Part shown: positions 52,651 through 64,000 of the stretch, one piece after another
Layout of the letters: every line of letters begins with the position of its first letter
Position numbering within the stretch: position 1 is the stretch's first letter
Origin: Kushneria phyllosphaerae
GTDB lineage: Bacteria > Pseudomonadota > Gammaproteobacteria > Pseudomonadales > Halomonadaceae
Length of the DNA stretch: 64,000 bases
Direction of reading: 5' to 3'
Assembly: GCF_900312995.1 (NCBI RefSeq)
Contig: NZ_ONZI01000001.1
Coordinates: 248,001-312,000 of the forward strand
Notes under the pieces: generated by a model
Database searches by the model: none
Told to the model about the DNA's origin: nothing
What the model saw: the letters and a program-made list of their open reading frames with translations, nothing else
Program-made: the position numbers and the translations under genes

Positions 52651-53064
52651 ATGCCCCCCGTTGTTCAGAAGGAACCCACCGGCTGCGGTATCGCCGCCTG
52701 CGCGGCGCTGGCAGGGCTGGATTATGAAACCGTGCGAACCCGGGCCGCAGCGCTGGGCATTCACGCCAGTGATCGCACGCTCTGGTCGGACACGCCCCAT
52801 GTAAGAAGACTGCTGCGCGCGCTGGAGATTGATACGGATCCAAACGAGCGTCCCTTTACCGGCTGGCAGGACATACCGGATCGCGCGCTGCTGGCGATCA
52901 AGTGGCGCCTCATCGACGGGGTGCCCTTCTGGCACTGGGTCGTGTTCGTGCGCGAGGCGGGAGAGAGTGTGGTGCTGGACTCCAAGGCGGCACTCAAGAA
53001 CAACGTGCGCCGTGACTTTGGCCGCATGAAGCCGAAGTGGTGGATCGAAATCGGCCCGGCATAA
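52651..53064 (+). CDS. Small papain-like cysteine peptidase-fold protein (137 aa)
   Basis: A 137-residue single-domain protein with QKEPTGCGIAACAALAGLDY (Gln8-type residue before the nucleophile Cys), WHWVVFVREAG (His) and VVLDSKAALK (Asp), the order of a papain-like/C39 catalytic triad. No signal peptide, so likely cytoplasmic. Substrate unknown; relatives are often small hypothetical proteins. AGGAG before ATG 52651. Located between the accessory cassette and gyrB, convergent with gyrB. Confidence 0.72.
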   Translation: MPPVVQKEPTGCGIAACAALAGLDYETVRTRAAALGIHASDRTLWSDTPHVRRLLRALEIDTDPNERPFTGWQDIPDRALLAIKWRLIDGVPFWHWVVFVREAGESVVLDSKAALKNNVRRDFGRMKPKWWIEIGPA

Positions 53065-53090
53065 AAAAACCGGAGCACAGAGCTCCGGTT
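53064..53090 (-). terminator. Rho-independent terminator of gyrB
   Basis: ACCGGAGC-(ACAGA)-GCTCCGGT stem followed on the minus strand by a seven-T tract, 22 bp after the gyrB stop. Confidence 0.9.
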
Positions 53091-53111
53091 GGGTCGAACA
53101 GCAGGCGCGAA

Positions 53112-56640
<3,529 letters not shown>

Positions 56641-56721
56641 GGCGATCCGAAAGGGACGCGCGCCCGGCTGATGCCGGGCGCTGGTGTGGCAGAGAGACTG
56701 GCAGGCAATGCCGCAAGAACG

Positions 56722-57825
56722 TCAGAGCCGCATCGGCATGACAACGTACATGGCGTCGCCGCCGCCGGGCGCTTCCAGCAGCGCACTGCTGTTGGGATCG
56801 GACAGCGTCAGCTGCACCTGATCGGTGTCCAGTACGCTTAGCACATCGATCAGGTAACCCACGTTAAAGCCGATCTCCAGCGCACTGCCGCTGTAGTCGA
56901 TCGCCACGTTCTCTTCGGCTTCTTCCTGCTCGGGGTTGTTGGCCAACACCCGCAGGTTGCCCGCTTCCAGATTGAGACGTACGCCGCGATACTTCTCGTT
57001 GGAAAGAATCGCGGTACGCGAGAGCACCTTACGCAGCTCGCCACGTTCGGCCAGAATCTGCTTGTCGCCCCCCTTGGGGATGACTCGCTCGTAGTCGGGG
57101 AACTTGCCATCGACCAGTCGCGAAGTGAAGGTGTAGGCGCCGGTGCGCACACGCAGGTGGCTGGCCCCCAGCATCAGCGTGATCGGCTCGTCGCTGTCAT
57201 CCAGCAGGCGCGAAAGCTCGACCACGCCCTTGCGCGGCAGAATCAGGCGCTGAGGTTCTTCAAGCGAGATATCGGCACTGCGCGAGCAGACCGCCAGTCG
57301 GTGACCGTCGGTGGCCACGGTGCGCACCAGATGATCACGCAGCTCAATCAGCATGCCATTGAGGTAATAGCGCACGTCCTGCTGCGCCATCGCAAACCCG
57401 GTGGCATCAATAAGCTGCTTGAGCGTACGCCGCGGCAGGGTCAGCTCGGTGCTGCCCTGATTTTCATCGATGCTCGGGAACTCGGCCGCCGGCAAAGTCG
57501 ACAGCGTAAAGCGCGAGCGACCCGCACGCAGCAGCGCCCGGCCGTCCTCGATGGCCAGGGTGATCTCGGACTGATCGGGCAGCGACTTGCAGATGTCCAT
57601 CAGCTTGCGCGCCGGGACAGTCACCGCACCACTCTCCTCAATGCTGGAAGGCGCAACGCGACCGATCAGTTCGACTTCGAGATCGGTGCCGGTCAGTGAC
57701 AGCTCACCATCGCTGACCGTCAGTAATACGTTGGAAAGCACCGGCAGGGTCTGACGGCGCTCGACCACCCCCGCCACCAGCGACAGCGGGCGCAGCAGGG
57801 CTTCACGCGAAATGGAAAATTTCAT
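56722..57825 (-). CDS. dnaN: DNA polymerase III sliding clamp (beta subunit)
   Basis: A 367-residue beta clamp with three repeated clamp domains. MKFSISREALLRPLSLVAGV at the start, VERRQTLPVLSNVLL, LPRKGVVELSRLL in the middle, NVGYLIDVLSVL in the third domain and the C-terminal VVMPMRL (usual MPMRL ending). It encircles DNA and tethers polymerases. Lies 97 bp downstream of dnaA. Confidence 0.98.
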   Translation of the reverse strand: MKFSISREALLRPLSLVAGVVERRQTLPVLSNVLLTVSDGELSLTGTDLEVELIGRVAPSSIEESGAVTVPARKLMDICKSLPDQSEITLAIEDGRALLRAGRSRFTLSTLPAAEFPSIDENQGSTELTLPRRTLKQLIDATGFAMAQQDVRYYLNGMLIELRDHLVRTVATDGHRLAVCSRSADISLEEPQRLILPRKGVVELSRLLDDSDEPITLMLGASHLRVRTGAYTFTSRLVDGKFPDYERVIPKGGDKQILAERGELRKVLSRTAILSNEKYRGVRLNLEAGNLRVLANNPEQEEAEENVAIDYSGSALEIGFNVGYLIDVLSVLDTDQVQLTLSDPNSSALLEAPGGGDAMYVVMPMRL

Positions 57826-57922
57826 GGGGCTCCACTCTTTTCAGGCTCTTGTTCCGGCCACAGTGTTGTCATGTCGATCACGGCGTTTGAGAAGCGTGCG
57901 ATATCCATCGTGCGCTCGATCA

Positions 57923-59473
57923 TCAGCTGGTTAAAAGACGCAGCAGGTTCTTGTAGTCTTCGCGAATATCGGAATTCTCTTCACGCAGTTCCACCACCTT
58001 GCGACAAGCGTGCAGCACCGTGGTGTGATCACGGCCGCCAAAGGCATCGCCGATCTCGGGCAGACTGTGATTGGTCAACTCCTTGGCCAGCGCCATGGCC
58101 ACCTGACGCGGGCGGGCCACCGATCGCGACCGGCGCTTGGAGTGCAGATCGCTCACCTTGATCTTGTAATATTCAGCGACAGTGCGCTGGATATTATCCA
58201 CACCGACCTGCTTGTCCTGCAGCGCCAGCAGATCCTTGAGCGATTCGCGGATGAACTCCTGATTGATGGGCTGGCCCATGAAATGAGAGTCCGCGATCAC
58301 CTTTTTGAGCGCCCCTTCCAGCTCGCGCACGTTGGAGCGGATCTTCTGGGCGATGAAAAAGGCGGCGTCGTGCGGCAGATCAGCCTTCGCCTGCTCGGCC
58401 TTTTTCATCAAAATCGCCACGCGTGTCTCCAGCTCCGGCGGCTCGATGGCCACCGTCAGCCCCCAGCCAAAGCGTGATTTCAGACGCTCCTCGACCCCAC
58501 TGATCTCCTTGGGGTAGCGGTCAGAGGTCAGAATCATCTGCTGACCGCCTTCAAGGAGCGCATTGAAGGTATGGAAAAACTCTTCCTGAGAACGCTCCTT
58601 GCCGGCAAAGAACTGGATATCATCGATCAACAGCGCATCGACGCTGCGATAAAAGCGCTTGAAGTCGTTAATGGCGTTGAGCTGCAGCGCCTTGACCATG
58701 TCGGCCACGAAACGCTCGGAGTGCAGATAGACCACCCGGGCGTTGTCTCGAAGACCGGCCAGATGGTTTCCGACGGCGTGCATCAGGTGCGTTTTACCCA
58801 GACCCACACCGCCATAAAGGAACAGCGGGTTGTAGGCACCACCCGGGTTTTCGGCGACCTGTCGCGACGCGGCACGCGCCAGCTGGTTGGATTTACCCTC
58901 GACAAAGGTTTCAAAGGTAAATCCCGGGTTCAGCCCGCTTTGATGGCGGATGCTGCCCTCGACCTGTACCTGGCGCTCGCCGTTGTCACTGCGGCGCCCG
59001 CCGGTGGTATTGCCGGAAGGCGGCGCGGAAGGAATTTCGCGCTCGTCATGATAGTTACCCCGCGGCGATGTCGGCGGCGAGGGCGGCATGGGCGCGCGTG
59101 CCGAGGCCCGGGTCACGCTTGAAGACCAGGCAGCCTGCGAATGATCGCCAGTGTCATCATGGCGAGGCGCTGCACTGGGCTCTGTTTGAGCGGCCGGACG
59201 TGACACGGGATTGGATACCGTGCGACGACTGCCAATGTCCAGCGACACCTTGGGCGGGCGGCCCTGAGCCAGCTCGCGCATCAGCTCGTTGATGCGCTTT
59301 AGATACTTGTCGTTGACCCAGTCACGCACAAAGCGATTGGGGGCCAGCAGGGAGAGTTCGTGGTCACTGGAACCGCTTTCGGCCTGCAGGGGACGGATCC
59401 AGGTGTTGAACTGCTGAGAACTCAGTTCATCCTGTAAATAGTCAAGACATTGCTGCCAGAGAGCGATGGACAC
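57923..59473 (-). CDS. dnaA: Chromosomal replication initiator protein DnaA
   Basis: A 516-residue DnaA, longer than the 467-residue E. coli protein because of an extended linker (about 86-180, rich in Ser, Pro, Arg and Gly). Domain I (about 1-85) begins [16 protein letters not shown]. The AAA+ domain has Walker [19 protein letters not shown] and Walker [16 protein letters not shown]. The C-terminal DNA-binding domain has the signature [15 protein letters not shown]. It binds DnaA boxes in the region immediately upstream (59530-59700), where it starts replication and probably regulates its own gene. Confidence 0.98.
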   Translation of the reverse strand: MSIALWQQCLDYLQDELSSQQFNTWIRPLQAESGSSDHELSLLAPNRFVRDWVNDKYLKRINELMRELAQGRPPKVSLDIGSRRTVSNPVSRPAAQTEPSAAPRHDDTGDHSQAAWSSSVTRASARAPMPPSPPTSPRGNYHDEREIPSAPPSGNTTGGRRSDNGERQVQVEGSIRHQSGLNPGFTFETFVEGKSNQLARAASRQVAENPGGAYNPLFLYGGVGLGKTHLMHAVGNHLAGLRDNARVVYLHSERFVADMVKALQLNAINDFKRFYRSVDALLIDDIQFFAGKERSQEEFFHTFNALLEGGQQMILTSDRYPKEISGVEERLKSRFGWGLTVAIEPPELETRVAILMKKAEQAKADLPHDAAFFIAQKIRSNVRELEGALKKVIADSHFMGQPINQEFIRESLKDLLALQDKQVGVDNIQRTVAEYYKIKVSDLHSKRRSRSVARPRQVAMALAKELTNHSLPEIGDAFGGRDHTTVLHACRKVVELREENSDIREDYKNLLRLLTS

Positions 59474-59805
59474 ACGCGACCTCTATCAATGGTGAGTCGT
59501 GCAAATGGGGCGGTAGTGTAACGCTCGTGCTACGGGTTATCCACACCGGGTTAGTGGTCGAAACCCGCTGTGGATAACCTTATCCCCGCTACCAGGGCCT
59601 CTCCAAGGCGTGCAGATGCGTGTGGAAAAACGATGTGCGCAGCTTGTGCACAAAGTTATACACAGAGCGGTCATATTCGTGCGTGGATAAAAATTGCACG
59701 TCTTCGTTGAATTCTCTAGAATCCCGGCTCTTGACCCCCGTGCGCCTCGATTTTGAGGGCATCGGTGTCACCGATCACTCAAGTCTCAATTCGGGAATCG
59801 CAACC
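59474..59805. other. Probable chromosomal replication origin (oriC) and dnaA/rpmH promoter region
   Basis: 332 bp between divergent dnaA and rpmH. DnaA boxes: perfect TTATCCACA at 59537-59545 (+) and TGTGGATAA at 59569-59577 (-); near-matches TTTTCCACA (as TGTGGAAAA, 59621-59629), TTATACACA 59656-59664, and CGTGGATAA 59682-59690. This position is where oriC lies in Pseudomonas and relatives. The AT-rich unwinding element is not clear-cut. Confidence 0.72.
59694..59722 (+). promoter_or_regulatory. rpmH promoter
   Basis: TTGCAC (59694-59699), a 17-bp spacer, and TAGAAT (59717-59722), close to the sigma-70 consensus, about 80 bp before the rpmH start. Confidence 0.7.
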
Positions 59806-59940
59806 ATGAAACGTACTTTCCAGCCCAGCGTCCTCAAGCGCAAGCGTAACCACGGTTTTCGCGCTCGCATGGCCACCAAAAACGGCCGTCAGGTGATCTC
59901 GCGTCGCCGCGCCAAGGGCCGCAAGCGCCTGAGCGCCTGA
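59806..59940 (+). CDS. rpmH: 50S ribosomal protein L34
   Basis: A 44-residue, very basic protein, [18 protein letters not shown] at the start and [12 protein letters not shown] at the end, the standard L34 sequence. The frame is open further upstream, but the known N-terminus fixes the ATG at 59806. It heads the rpmH-rnpA-yidC unit divergent from dnaA. Confidence 0.98.
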   Translation: MKRTFQPSVLKRKRNHGFRARMATKNGRQVISRRRAKGRKRLSA

Positions 59941-59965
59941 TCCTTTTAAAGGATCAGTCGAGCTC

Positions 59966-60343
59966 ATGACCAATCACGGATTTCCCCGCGGTCTTCGAAT
60001 CCTGACCGCCGGGGAATACCGTCATGTTTTCGAACATGCCAGTTTCAGGATTCACGGCAAGGGTCTTCTCGCACTCGCGACTCCGAACGATCTCGGTCAC
60101 GTTCGTGTAGGGCTGGTGTTCAGCAAGAAGAACGTACGCCGAGCCGTGGATCGCAACCGTCTCAAGCGTTTGACTCGAGAATCGGTGCGACTGCGCCAGC
60201 AGTGGTTGCCGGGTGTGGATATTGTCGTGCTGTCACGCAAGGGCGTGCACGAGATCGACTCGGAAACACTGGCCAGACAGCTTCACGGCATGTGGCGACG
60301 CCTTGAAAAGGACGTCAAACGCCAGCCGGAGCATCAGCAATAA
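59966..60343 (+). CDS. rnpA: Ribonuclease P protein component
   Basis: A 125-residue basic protein with the RNP signature KKNVRRAVDRNRLKRLTRES and the opening LRILTAGEYRHVFEHA. It binds the M1 RNA to process tRNA 5' ends. It begins 25 bp after rpmH. YidC follows after only 78 bp; the yidD gene usually found between them is absent. Confidence 0.96.
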   Translation: MTNHGFPRGLRILTAGEYRHVFEHASFRIHGKGLLALATPNDLGHVRVGLVFSKKNVRRAVDRNRLKRLTRESVRLRQQWLPGVDIVVLSRKGVHEIDSETLARQLHGMWRRLEKDVKRQPEHQQ

Positions 60344-60421
60344 TACGAGGCGCGACGAATCGCCGAGTGCGACCCGTCGTTTTCTTGCGCCGCGTCGACA
60401 TTTTCCCACCGGGCAATCCCA

Positions 60422-62107
60422 ATGGATCTGAAACGACTTCTTTTTGTCATCCCGCTGGCCGTACTTGCCTACCTGATGATCATTCAATGGAGCAATGATC
60501 ACGGGCAAAACGACCGGCCCGATGAAGCGCCTCCCGCCCTATCCCAGCAAAGCAGTGACGTTGAACCCGGTGAGCAGTCGCTCGATGCACCCGATACCGG
60601 CAGTGACCGTGCCAGCACGCCACAGCCCGGCAACACCACTGACAGTCCCGATAGCGCTGATGCTCAAAACACCAGCCTGATCAGTGTTCGTACCGATGCC
60701 CTTGACCTTCGCATTGATCCGCGCGGTGGCGATATCGTCTATGCCGCCCTGCCCAAGCATCTGCAGCGCCTCGATAGCGATGCGCCCTTCGTTCTGCTCT
60801 CCGATGATCAGCGCCGCAGCTATATCGCGCGCTCCGGACTGCAGATGGAAGGCCACAAGGGCCGGATCACCTTCCGCCCCGAGCAGACCCGTTACCAGCT
60901 GGGGGATGATCAGAAGTCGCTTCAGGTCGACATGACCGCGACCGTCAACGGCGTCAACATCATCAAGCGCTTCACCTTCGAGCGCGACAGCTATGCGGTC
61001 AAGGTCGACTACCTGATCGACAACACCTCGCAGACGCCGGTCAGCGCGCGCTTTATCGGCCAGCTGACCCGTGACAACAGTGCTGATCCGACCAGCGGCG
61101 CCCGCATGGGCATGCATGCCTACCTGGGTGCGGCCTTCTCATCGCCGGATGATCACTATCAGAAGGTCAGCTTCGAGGACATCAAAAACGGCAAGTTCAA
61201 CAACGCCGATGTCCGCGGTGGCTGGGTGGCCATCATTCAGCACTACTTTACCACCGCCTGGGCGCCCAATCAGGACCAGCAGAACCTGTATTACGCCGAT
61301 GTCGACCAGCGCGGACGCAACGTGGCCGCCTTTGCCAGCGCCAGCGAGACCGTGGCGCCGGGTCAGAACGGTGATCTCTCGGCCACCCTTTATATGGGTC
61401 CCAAGGAGCACGAGCGCCTTGAAGCCGTGGCACCGAACCTGCAGCTGACGGTTGATTTCGGCTGGCTGTGGTTCCTCGCCAACCCGCTGTTCTGGCTGCT
61501 GACGCACATTCATGCGCTGATCGGCAATTGGGGCTTCTCCATCATCCTGCTGACCGTGCTGGTCAAGGCCGTCCTCTTCCCGCTCTCTGCCACCGCCTAC
61601 AAGTCGATGGCCAAGATGCGCAAGATGGGCCCCGAGATGAAGCGCATCAAGGAACTGCACGGCGACGATCGTCAGAAGATGTCGCAGGAGATGATGAAGT
61701 TCTACCAGAAGGAGAAGATCAATCCTCTGGGCGGCTGTCTGCCGATCGTGATCCAGATGCCGGTATTTATCGCGCTGTACTGGATGCTGATGGAGTCCAT
61801 CGAGCTGCGCCACGCGCCGTTCATGCTGTGGATTCATGATCTGTCGGCGCAGGATCCCTACTTCATCCTGCCGATCATCATGGGTCTGACCATGTTCCTG
61901 CAGCAGCAGCTCAACCCGACACCGCCGGATCCCACGCAGGCGAAGATCATGAAGATGCTGCCGATTGTCTTCACCTTCTTCTTTTTGTGGTTCCCGGCCG
62001 GTCTGGTGGTCTACTGGATTACCAACAACCTGCTCTCGATCACGCAGCAGTACTTCATCACCAAGCGTATCGAAAACAGTGATGTCGACAAGGAAAAGAC
62101 GGTCTAG
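60422..62107 (+). CDS. yidC: Membrane protein insertase YidC
   Basis: A 561-residue YidC. The N-terminal helix is MDLKRLLFVIPLAVLAYLMI; a large periplasmic beta domain fills about residues 25-340, beginning with a low-complexity Ser/Asp/Pro stretch. The conserved insertase helices follow from about 345 (GWLWFLANPLFWLLTHIHAL), with the cytoplasmic hairpin MKRIKELHGDDRQKMSQEMM and PLGGCLPIVIQMPVFIALYW. It inserts membrane proteins alone or with SecYEG. Confidence 0.97.
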   Translation: MDLKRLLFVIPLAVLAYLMIIQWSNDHGQNDRPDEAPPALSQQSSDVEPGEQSLDAPDTGSDRASTPQPGNTTDSPDSADAQNTSLISVRTDALDLRIDPRGGDIVYAALPKHLQRLDSDAPFVLLSDDQRRSYIARSGLQMEGHKGRITFRPEQTRYQLGDDQKSLQVDMTATVNGVNIIKRFTFERDSYAVKVDYLIDNTSQTPVSARFIGQLTRDNSADPTSGARMGMHAYLGAAFSSPDDHYQKVSFEDIKNGKFNNADVRGGWVAIIQHYFTTAWAPNQDQQNLYYADVDQRGRNVAAFASASETVAPGQNGDLSATLYMGPKEHERLEAVAPNLQLTVDFGWLWFLANPLFWLLTHIHALIGNWGFSIILLTVLVKAVLFPLSATAYKSMAKMRKMGPEMKRIKELHGDDRQKMSQEMMKFYQKEKINPLGGCLPIVIQMPVFIALYWMLMESIELRHAPFMLWIHDLSAQDPYFILPIIMGLTMFLQQQLNPTPPDPTQAKIMKMLPIVFTFFFLWFPAGLVVYWITNNLLSITQQYFITKRIENSDVDKEKTV

Positions 62108-62132
62108 ACCGTACGTGGCATTCGCCACACCG

Positions 62133-62163
62133 AAAACCCCTGCCACGGCAGGGGTTTTTCTTT
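62133..62163 (+). terminator. Rho-independent terminator after yidC
   Basis: CCCCTGCC-(AC)-GGCAGGGG stem flanked by AAAA and TTTTT, 26 bp past the stop codon. Confidence 0.92.
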
Positions 62164-62243
62164 ATCCGCCATGCAGGAGACGGTTGTGACACAATAGTGT
62201 CGCCGTAACCCCTGCCGATCACGGAATGCCCCGGGCCGTCACC

Positions 62244-63209
62244 ATGCCAGACAGCACTGTCATTGCCATCGAACTCTCCGCCGTCGTCATCGCCATGGAG
62301 TCGGCCACGCCCACGGTCCTGCTCACTCGCTCGATTGATCGCTGTCGCGCGCCCATGCTGCCGGCTGGTGACTTCGATCCGCGTCATCACCGTACCTTCG
62401 AGCTGGGCCTGCGTGACCGGGTCGCTCACCAGACCGGTCTGGCGCTGGACTACGTCGAGCAGCTCTACACCTTCGGCGACCAGGATCGTCTTCAGCCGGA
62501 CGCGCCCGGTGAAATCACGCGCCATATTTCCATCGGCCATCTGGGGCTGGTCTCACAGCAGCAGACGCCACGTGATGAGCAGACGCTCTGGGCCAGCTGG
62601 TATGACCATTTTCCGTGGGAGGATTATCGTCACGGTCGCCCGGCGATCATCGACATGATCATCGCCCCGGCGCTGTCCCGCTGGACAAATGAAGCCCCGG
62701 ACGAGGCCACCCGCGAGGCGAGACGCCAGCGCGCGCAGCTGGCCTTTGGCCTGAACGGCGCGCGCTGGGTCGATACCCGGGTGCTGGAACGCTTCGAACT
62801 GTTATATGAGGCAGGGCTCGCCCCCGAGGCACAGCATCACGACCAGGCCGAGGTCATCACGACCCTGCCGGGTGAACCCCTGATGTCCGATCACCGTCGC
62901 ATTCTCGCCACCGCGATGGACCGCCTGCGCGGCAAGCTGCGCTATCGCCCGGTGATCTTTGATTTACTGCCCGAGCATTTCACCCTGTCCCAGCTGCAGC
63001 TGACCATCGAGGCCATCATTGGCTGTCGCCTGCACAAGCAGAACTTTCGCCGTGCGCTGGATCGCACCGGGCTGGTGGTGCCTACCGGCGCGGTGGATAC
63101 CACCACCGGAGGGCGTCCGGCCGAGCGCTTTCGCTTTTGTCGCGAGCAGTGGCGCCAGCAGATGGCACCGGGCGTGCAGACTCCGCTGGCGCACAGCGAG
63201 TATCAGTAG
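62244..63209 (+). CDS. NrtR-like Nudix-domain transcriptional regulator
   Basis: 321 residues from ATG 62244 (62226 also possible). Residues about 5-160 form a Nudix fold whose Nudix box is degenerate (ELGLRDRVAHQTGL in place of the catalytic REUXEE), as in NrtR regulators that sense ADP-ribose derivatives. The C-terminal winged helix has FDLLPEHFTLSQLQLTIEAI and LHKQNFRRALDRTGLVVPTG. It probably regulates NAD metabolism, but no NAD gene is adjacent in the window. Its place after yidC is where mnmE is often found. Confidence 0.8.
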   Translation: MPDSTVIAIELSAVVIAMESATPTVLLTRSIDRCRAPMLPAGDFDPRHHRTFELGLRDRVAHQTGLALDYVEQLYTFGDQDRLQPDAPGEITRHISIGHLGLVSQQQTPRDEQTLWASWYDHFPWEDYRHGRPAIIDMIIAPALSRWTNEAPDEATREARRQRAQLAFGLNGARWVDTRVLERFELLYEAGLAPEAQHHDQAEVITTLPGEPLMSDHRRILATAMDRLRGKLRYRPVIFDLLPEHFTLSQLQLTIEAIIGCRLHKQNFRRALDRTGLVVPTGAVDTTTGGRPAERFRFCREQWRQQMAPGVQTPLAHSEYQ

Positions 63210-63232
63210 ACTCGCACGCCCGGGGCTGGCCA

Positions 63233-64000
63233 TCAAAACGGCCGGCCTGGCTCTCCCAGATCCCAGAACAGTCCTGCCATGCCGGCAAGCCCCTGCGTCA
63301 CGATGTGTTCAGGCAAATGCTCGTTGGGCGCATGCTGCTGACACGAGGGGTAGGAGTGCGGGACCCATACCGTTGGCAGCCCGAGTACATCGGCGAAGCA
63401 GTGATTGGGAATCGTGCCGCCCAGATTGGGCAGCAGATGGACCGTCTCTCCCAGGCTCTGCTGCATCGACGCCTGCACAAAGCCCACCCAGGGATGATCG
63501 GGATCAAGGCGCGTTGCGGCGTAGCCGCCCTCTGATGTGAGCGTCACTGCTTCAAATCCGTGCGCGTCCAGATGCGCTCGCAGCTGCTCCCCCAGCGTCT
63601 GCCAGGCCGTGCCTTCCACAAATCGCAGCTGACAGATGGCCTCCGCCCGGGCCGGAATGGCCGCTACCGGCTGATCCGTTGCGCCCGCCGACAGCCCCAG
63701 CACCTCAAAGGTGTTGGCACCATAAAGCCTTTCACCAAAGGTCATTCCCGGCTCGCCCCAGTCGGCATTGAGGGCAGGGTCGCCCTGCTCTCCCCCCACC
63801 GGCAGATCACGCACAAGCGCGCGGACCGAATCCGGCATGGCCGGGGCACGCAGAAAGTCTGCCCGCAGGGTGCCCTGCTCTGACACCAGCGTGCTCAGCG
63901 CATGAACCATTACCCACGCCGGATTGGTGATGACCCCGCCCCAGTTGCCAGAATGGCGGGCGCCGTTGCCCGGATCCAGCGTCAGGCGAAATCGATACAT
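63233..64000 (-). CDS. M20-family metallopeptidase, C-terminal part
   Basis: 255 codons visible; the N-terminus lies beyond the right edge. The lid/dimerisation domain is present (SGNWGGVITNPAWVMVHALS, VAAIPARAEAICQLRFVEG) and the C-terminal catalytic segment (NLGGTIPNHCFADVLG, then HAPNEHLPE with the metal-binding His and Glu pattern). M20/M25/M40 enzymes hydrolyse dipeptides or N-acyl amino acids. Metal ligands of the first half cannot be checked. Convergent with the NrtR-like gene. Confidence 0.85.
   Translation of the reverse strand: MYRFRLTLDPGNGARHSGNWGGVITNPAWVMVHALSTLVSEQGTLRADFLRAPAMPDSVRALVRDLPVGGEQGDPALNADWGEPGMTFGERLYGANTFEVLGLSAGATDQPVAAIPARAEAICQLRFVEGTAWQTLGEQLRAHLDAHGFEAVTLTSEGGYAATRLDPDHPWVGFVQASMQQSLGETVHLLPNLGGTIPNHCFADVLGLPTVWVPHSYPSCQQHAPNEHLPEHIVTQGLAGMAGLFWDLGEPGRPF

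Overview
The window looks like a chromosome segment of a moderately GC-rich gammaproteobacterium, most likely Halomonadaceae (Halomonas/Kushneria type). This is inferred from protein character and from the replication-origin gene order dnaA-dnaN-recF-gyrB on one strand and rpmH-rnpA-yidC on the other. No rRNA, tRNA, transposase, integrase or CRISPR array was seen.

Layout. 1-8069: pentose/aldose uptake and oxidation, with a mutarotase (cut by the window edge), an AraFGH-type ABC importer, a sugar:H+ symporter, a D-xylose/L-arabinose 1-dehydrogenase-like SDR and a divergent ROK regulator. 8100-11950: ppsA (PEP synthase) and its divergent regulator ppsR. 11953-15512: RidA, a serine/threonine or hydroxyaspartate dehydratase, a YheO/DauR-type regulator, the broken 3' end of a D-threonine-aldolase-family gene, and an asparaginase. 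15540-20348: Tat-exported lactonase-like propeller, LysE exporter and AraC regulator (overlapping tail to tail), a GGDEF-EAL protein and a small orphan gene with a perfect terminator. 20694-27618: DUF2256, lipoprotein, ubiX, rnz, DUF4174, a 2-hydroxyacid dehydrogenase, GFA, MAPEG, a zinc-ribbon protein, a glycolipid-binding-like protein and cdd. 27787-31117: a two-gene Fe-S/molybdopterin oxidoreductase without a membrane anchor. 31281-37923: EamA transporter, glycosyltransferase 9, HAD-IIA phosphatase, acyltransferase, pirin, ribokinase. 38037-43876: a GABA catabolic cluster (gabT, gabD, APC permease) with a divergent MocR/GabR regulator. 43937-48253: a glucose-type ABC importer (gtsABCD order). 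48540-50146: a divergent arginase-fold protein overlapping a DEDDh exonuclease. 50147 to about 52560: a strongly AT-rich cassette of three unrecognised, tightly spaced genes. 52651-53064: a small papain-like protein. 53112-59473: gyrB, recF, dnaN, dnaA. 59474-59805: probable oriC with DnaA boxes. 59806-63209: rpmH, rnpA, yidC and an NrtR-like regulator. 63233-64000: the C-terminal part of an M20 peptidase.

Two items stand out. First, about 26221-26376 on the minus strand encodes a run of seven short stem-loops, nearly all presenting GGA in the loop, which is the architecture of CsrA/RsmA-sequestering RNAs. It lies directly upstream of a small zinc-ribbon gene, and just upstream of it is a 21-bp TGTACA-type palindrome. 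Second, the AT-rich three-gene cassette inserted next to the origin region has the composition and layout of a horizontally acquired accessory (possibly defence) module of unknown type. Other observations are a decayed D-threonine-aldolase-family gene, an Fe-S subunit with a Trp in place of a cluster cysteine, candidate GabR direct repeats, and palindromes plus a terminator-like hairpin in the ppsA/ppsR intergenic region.
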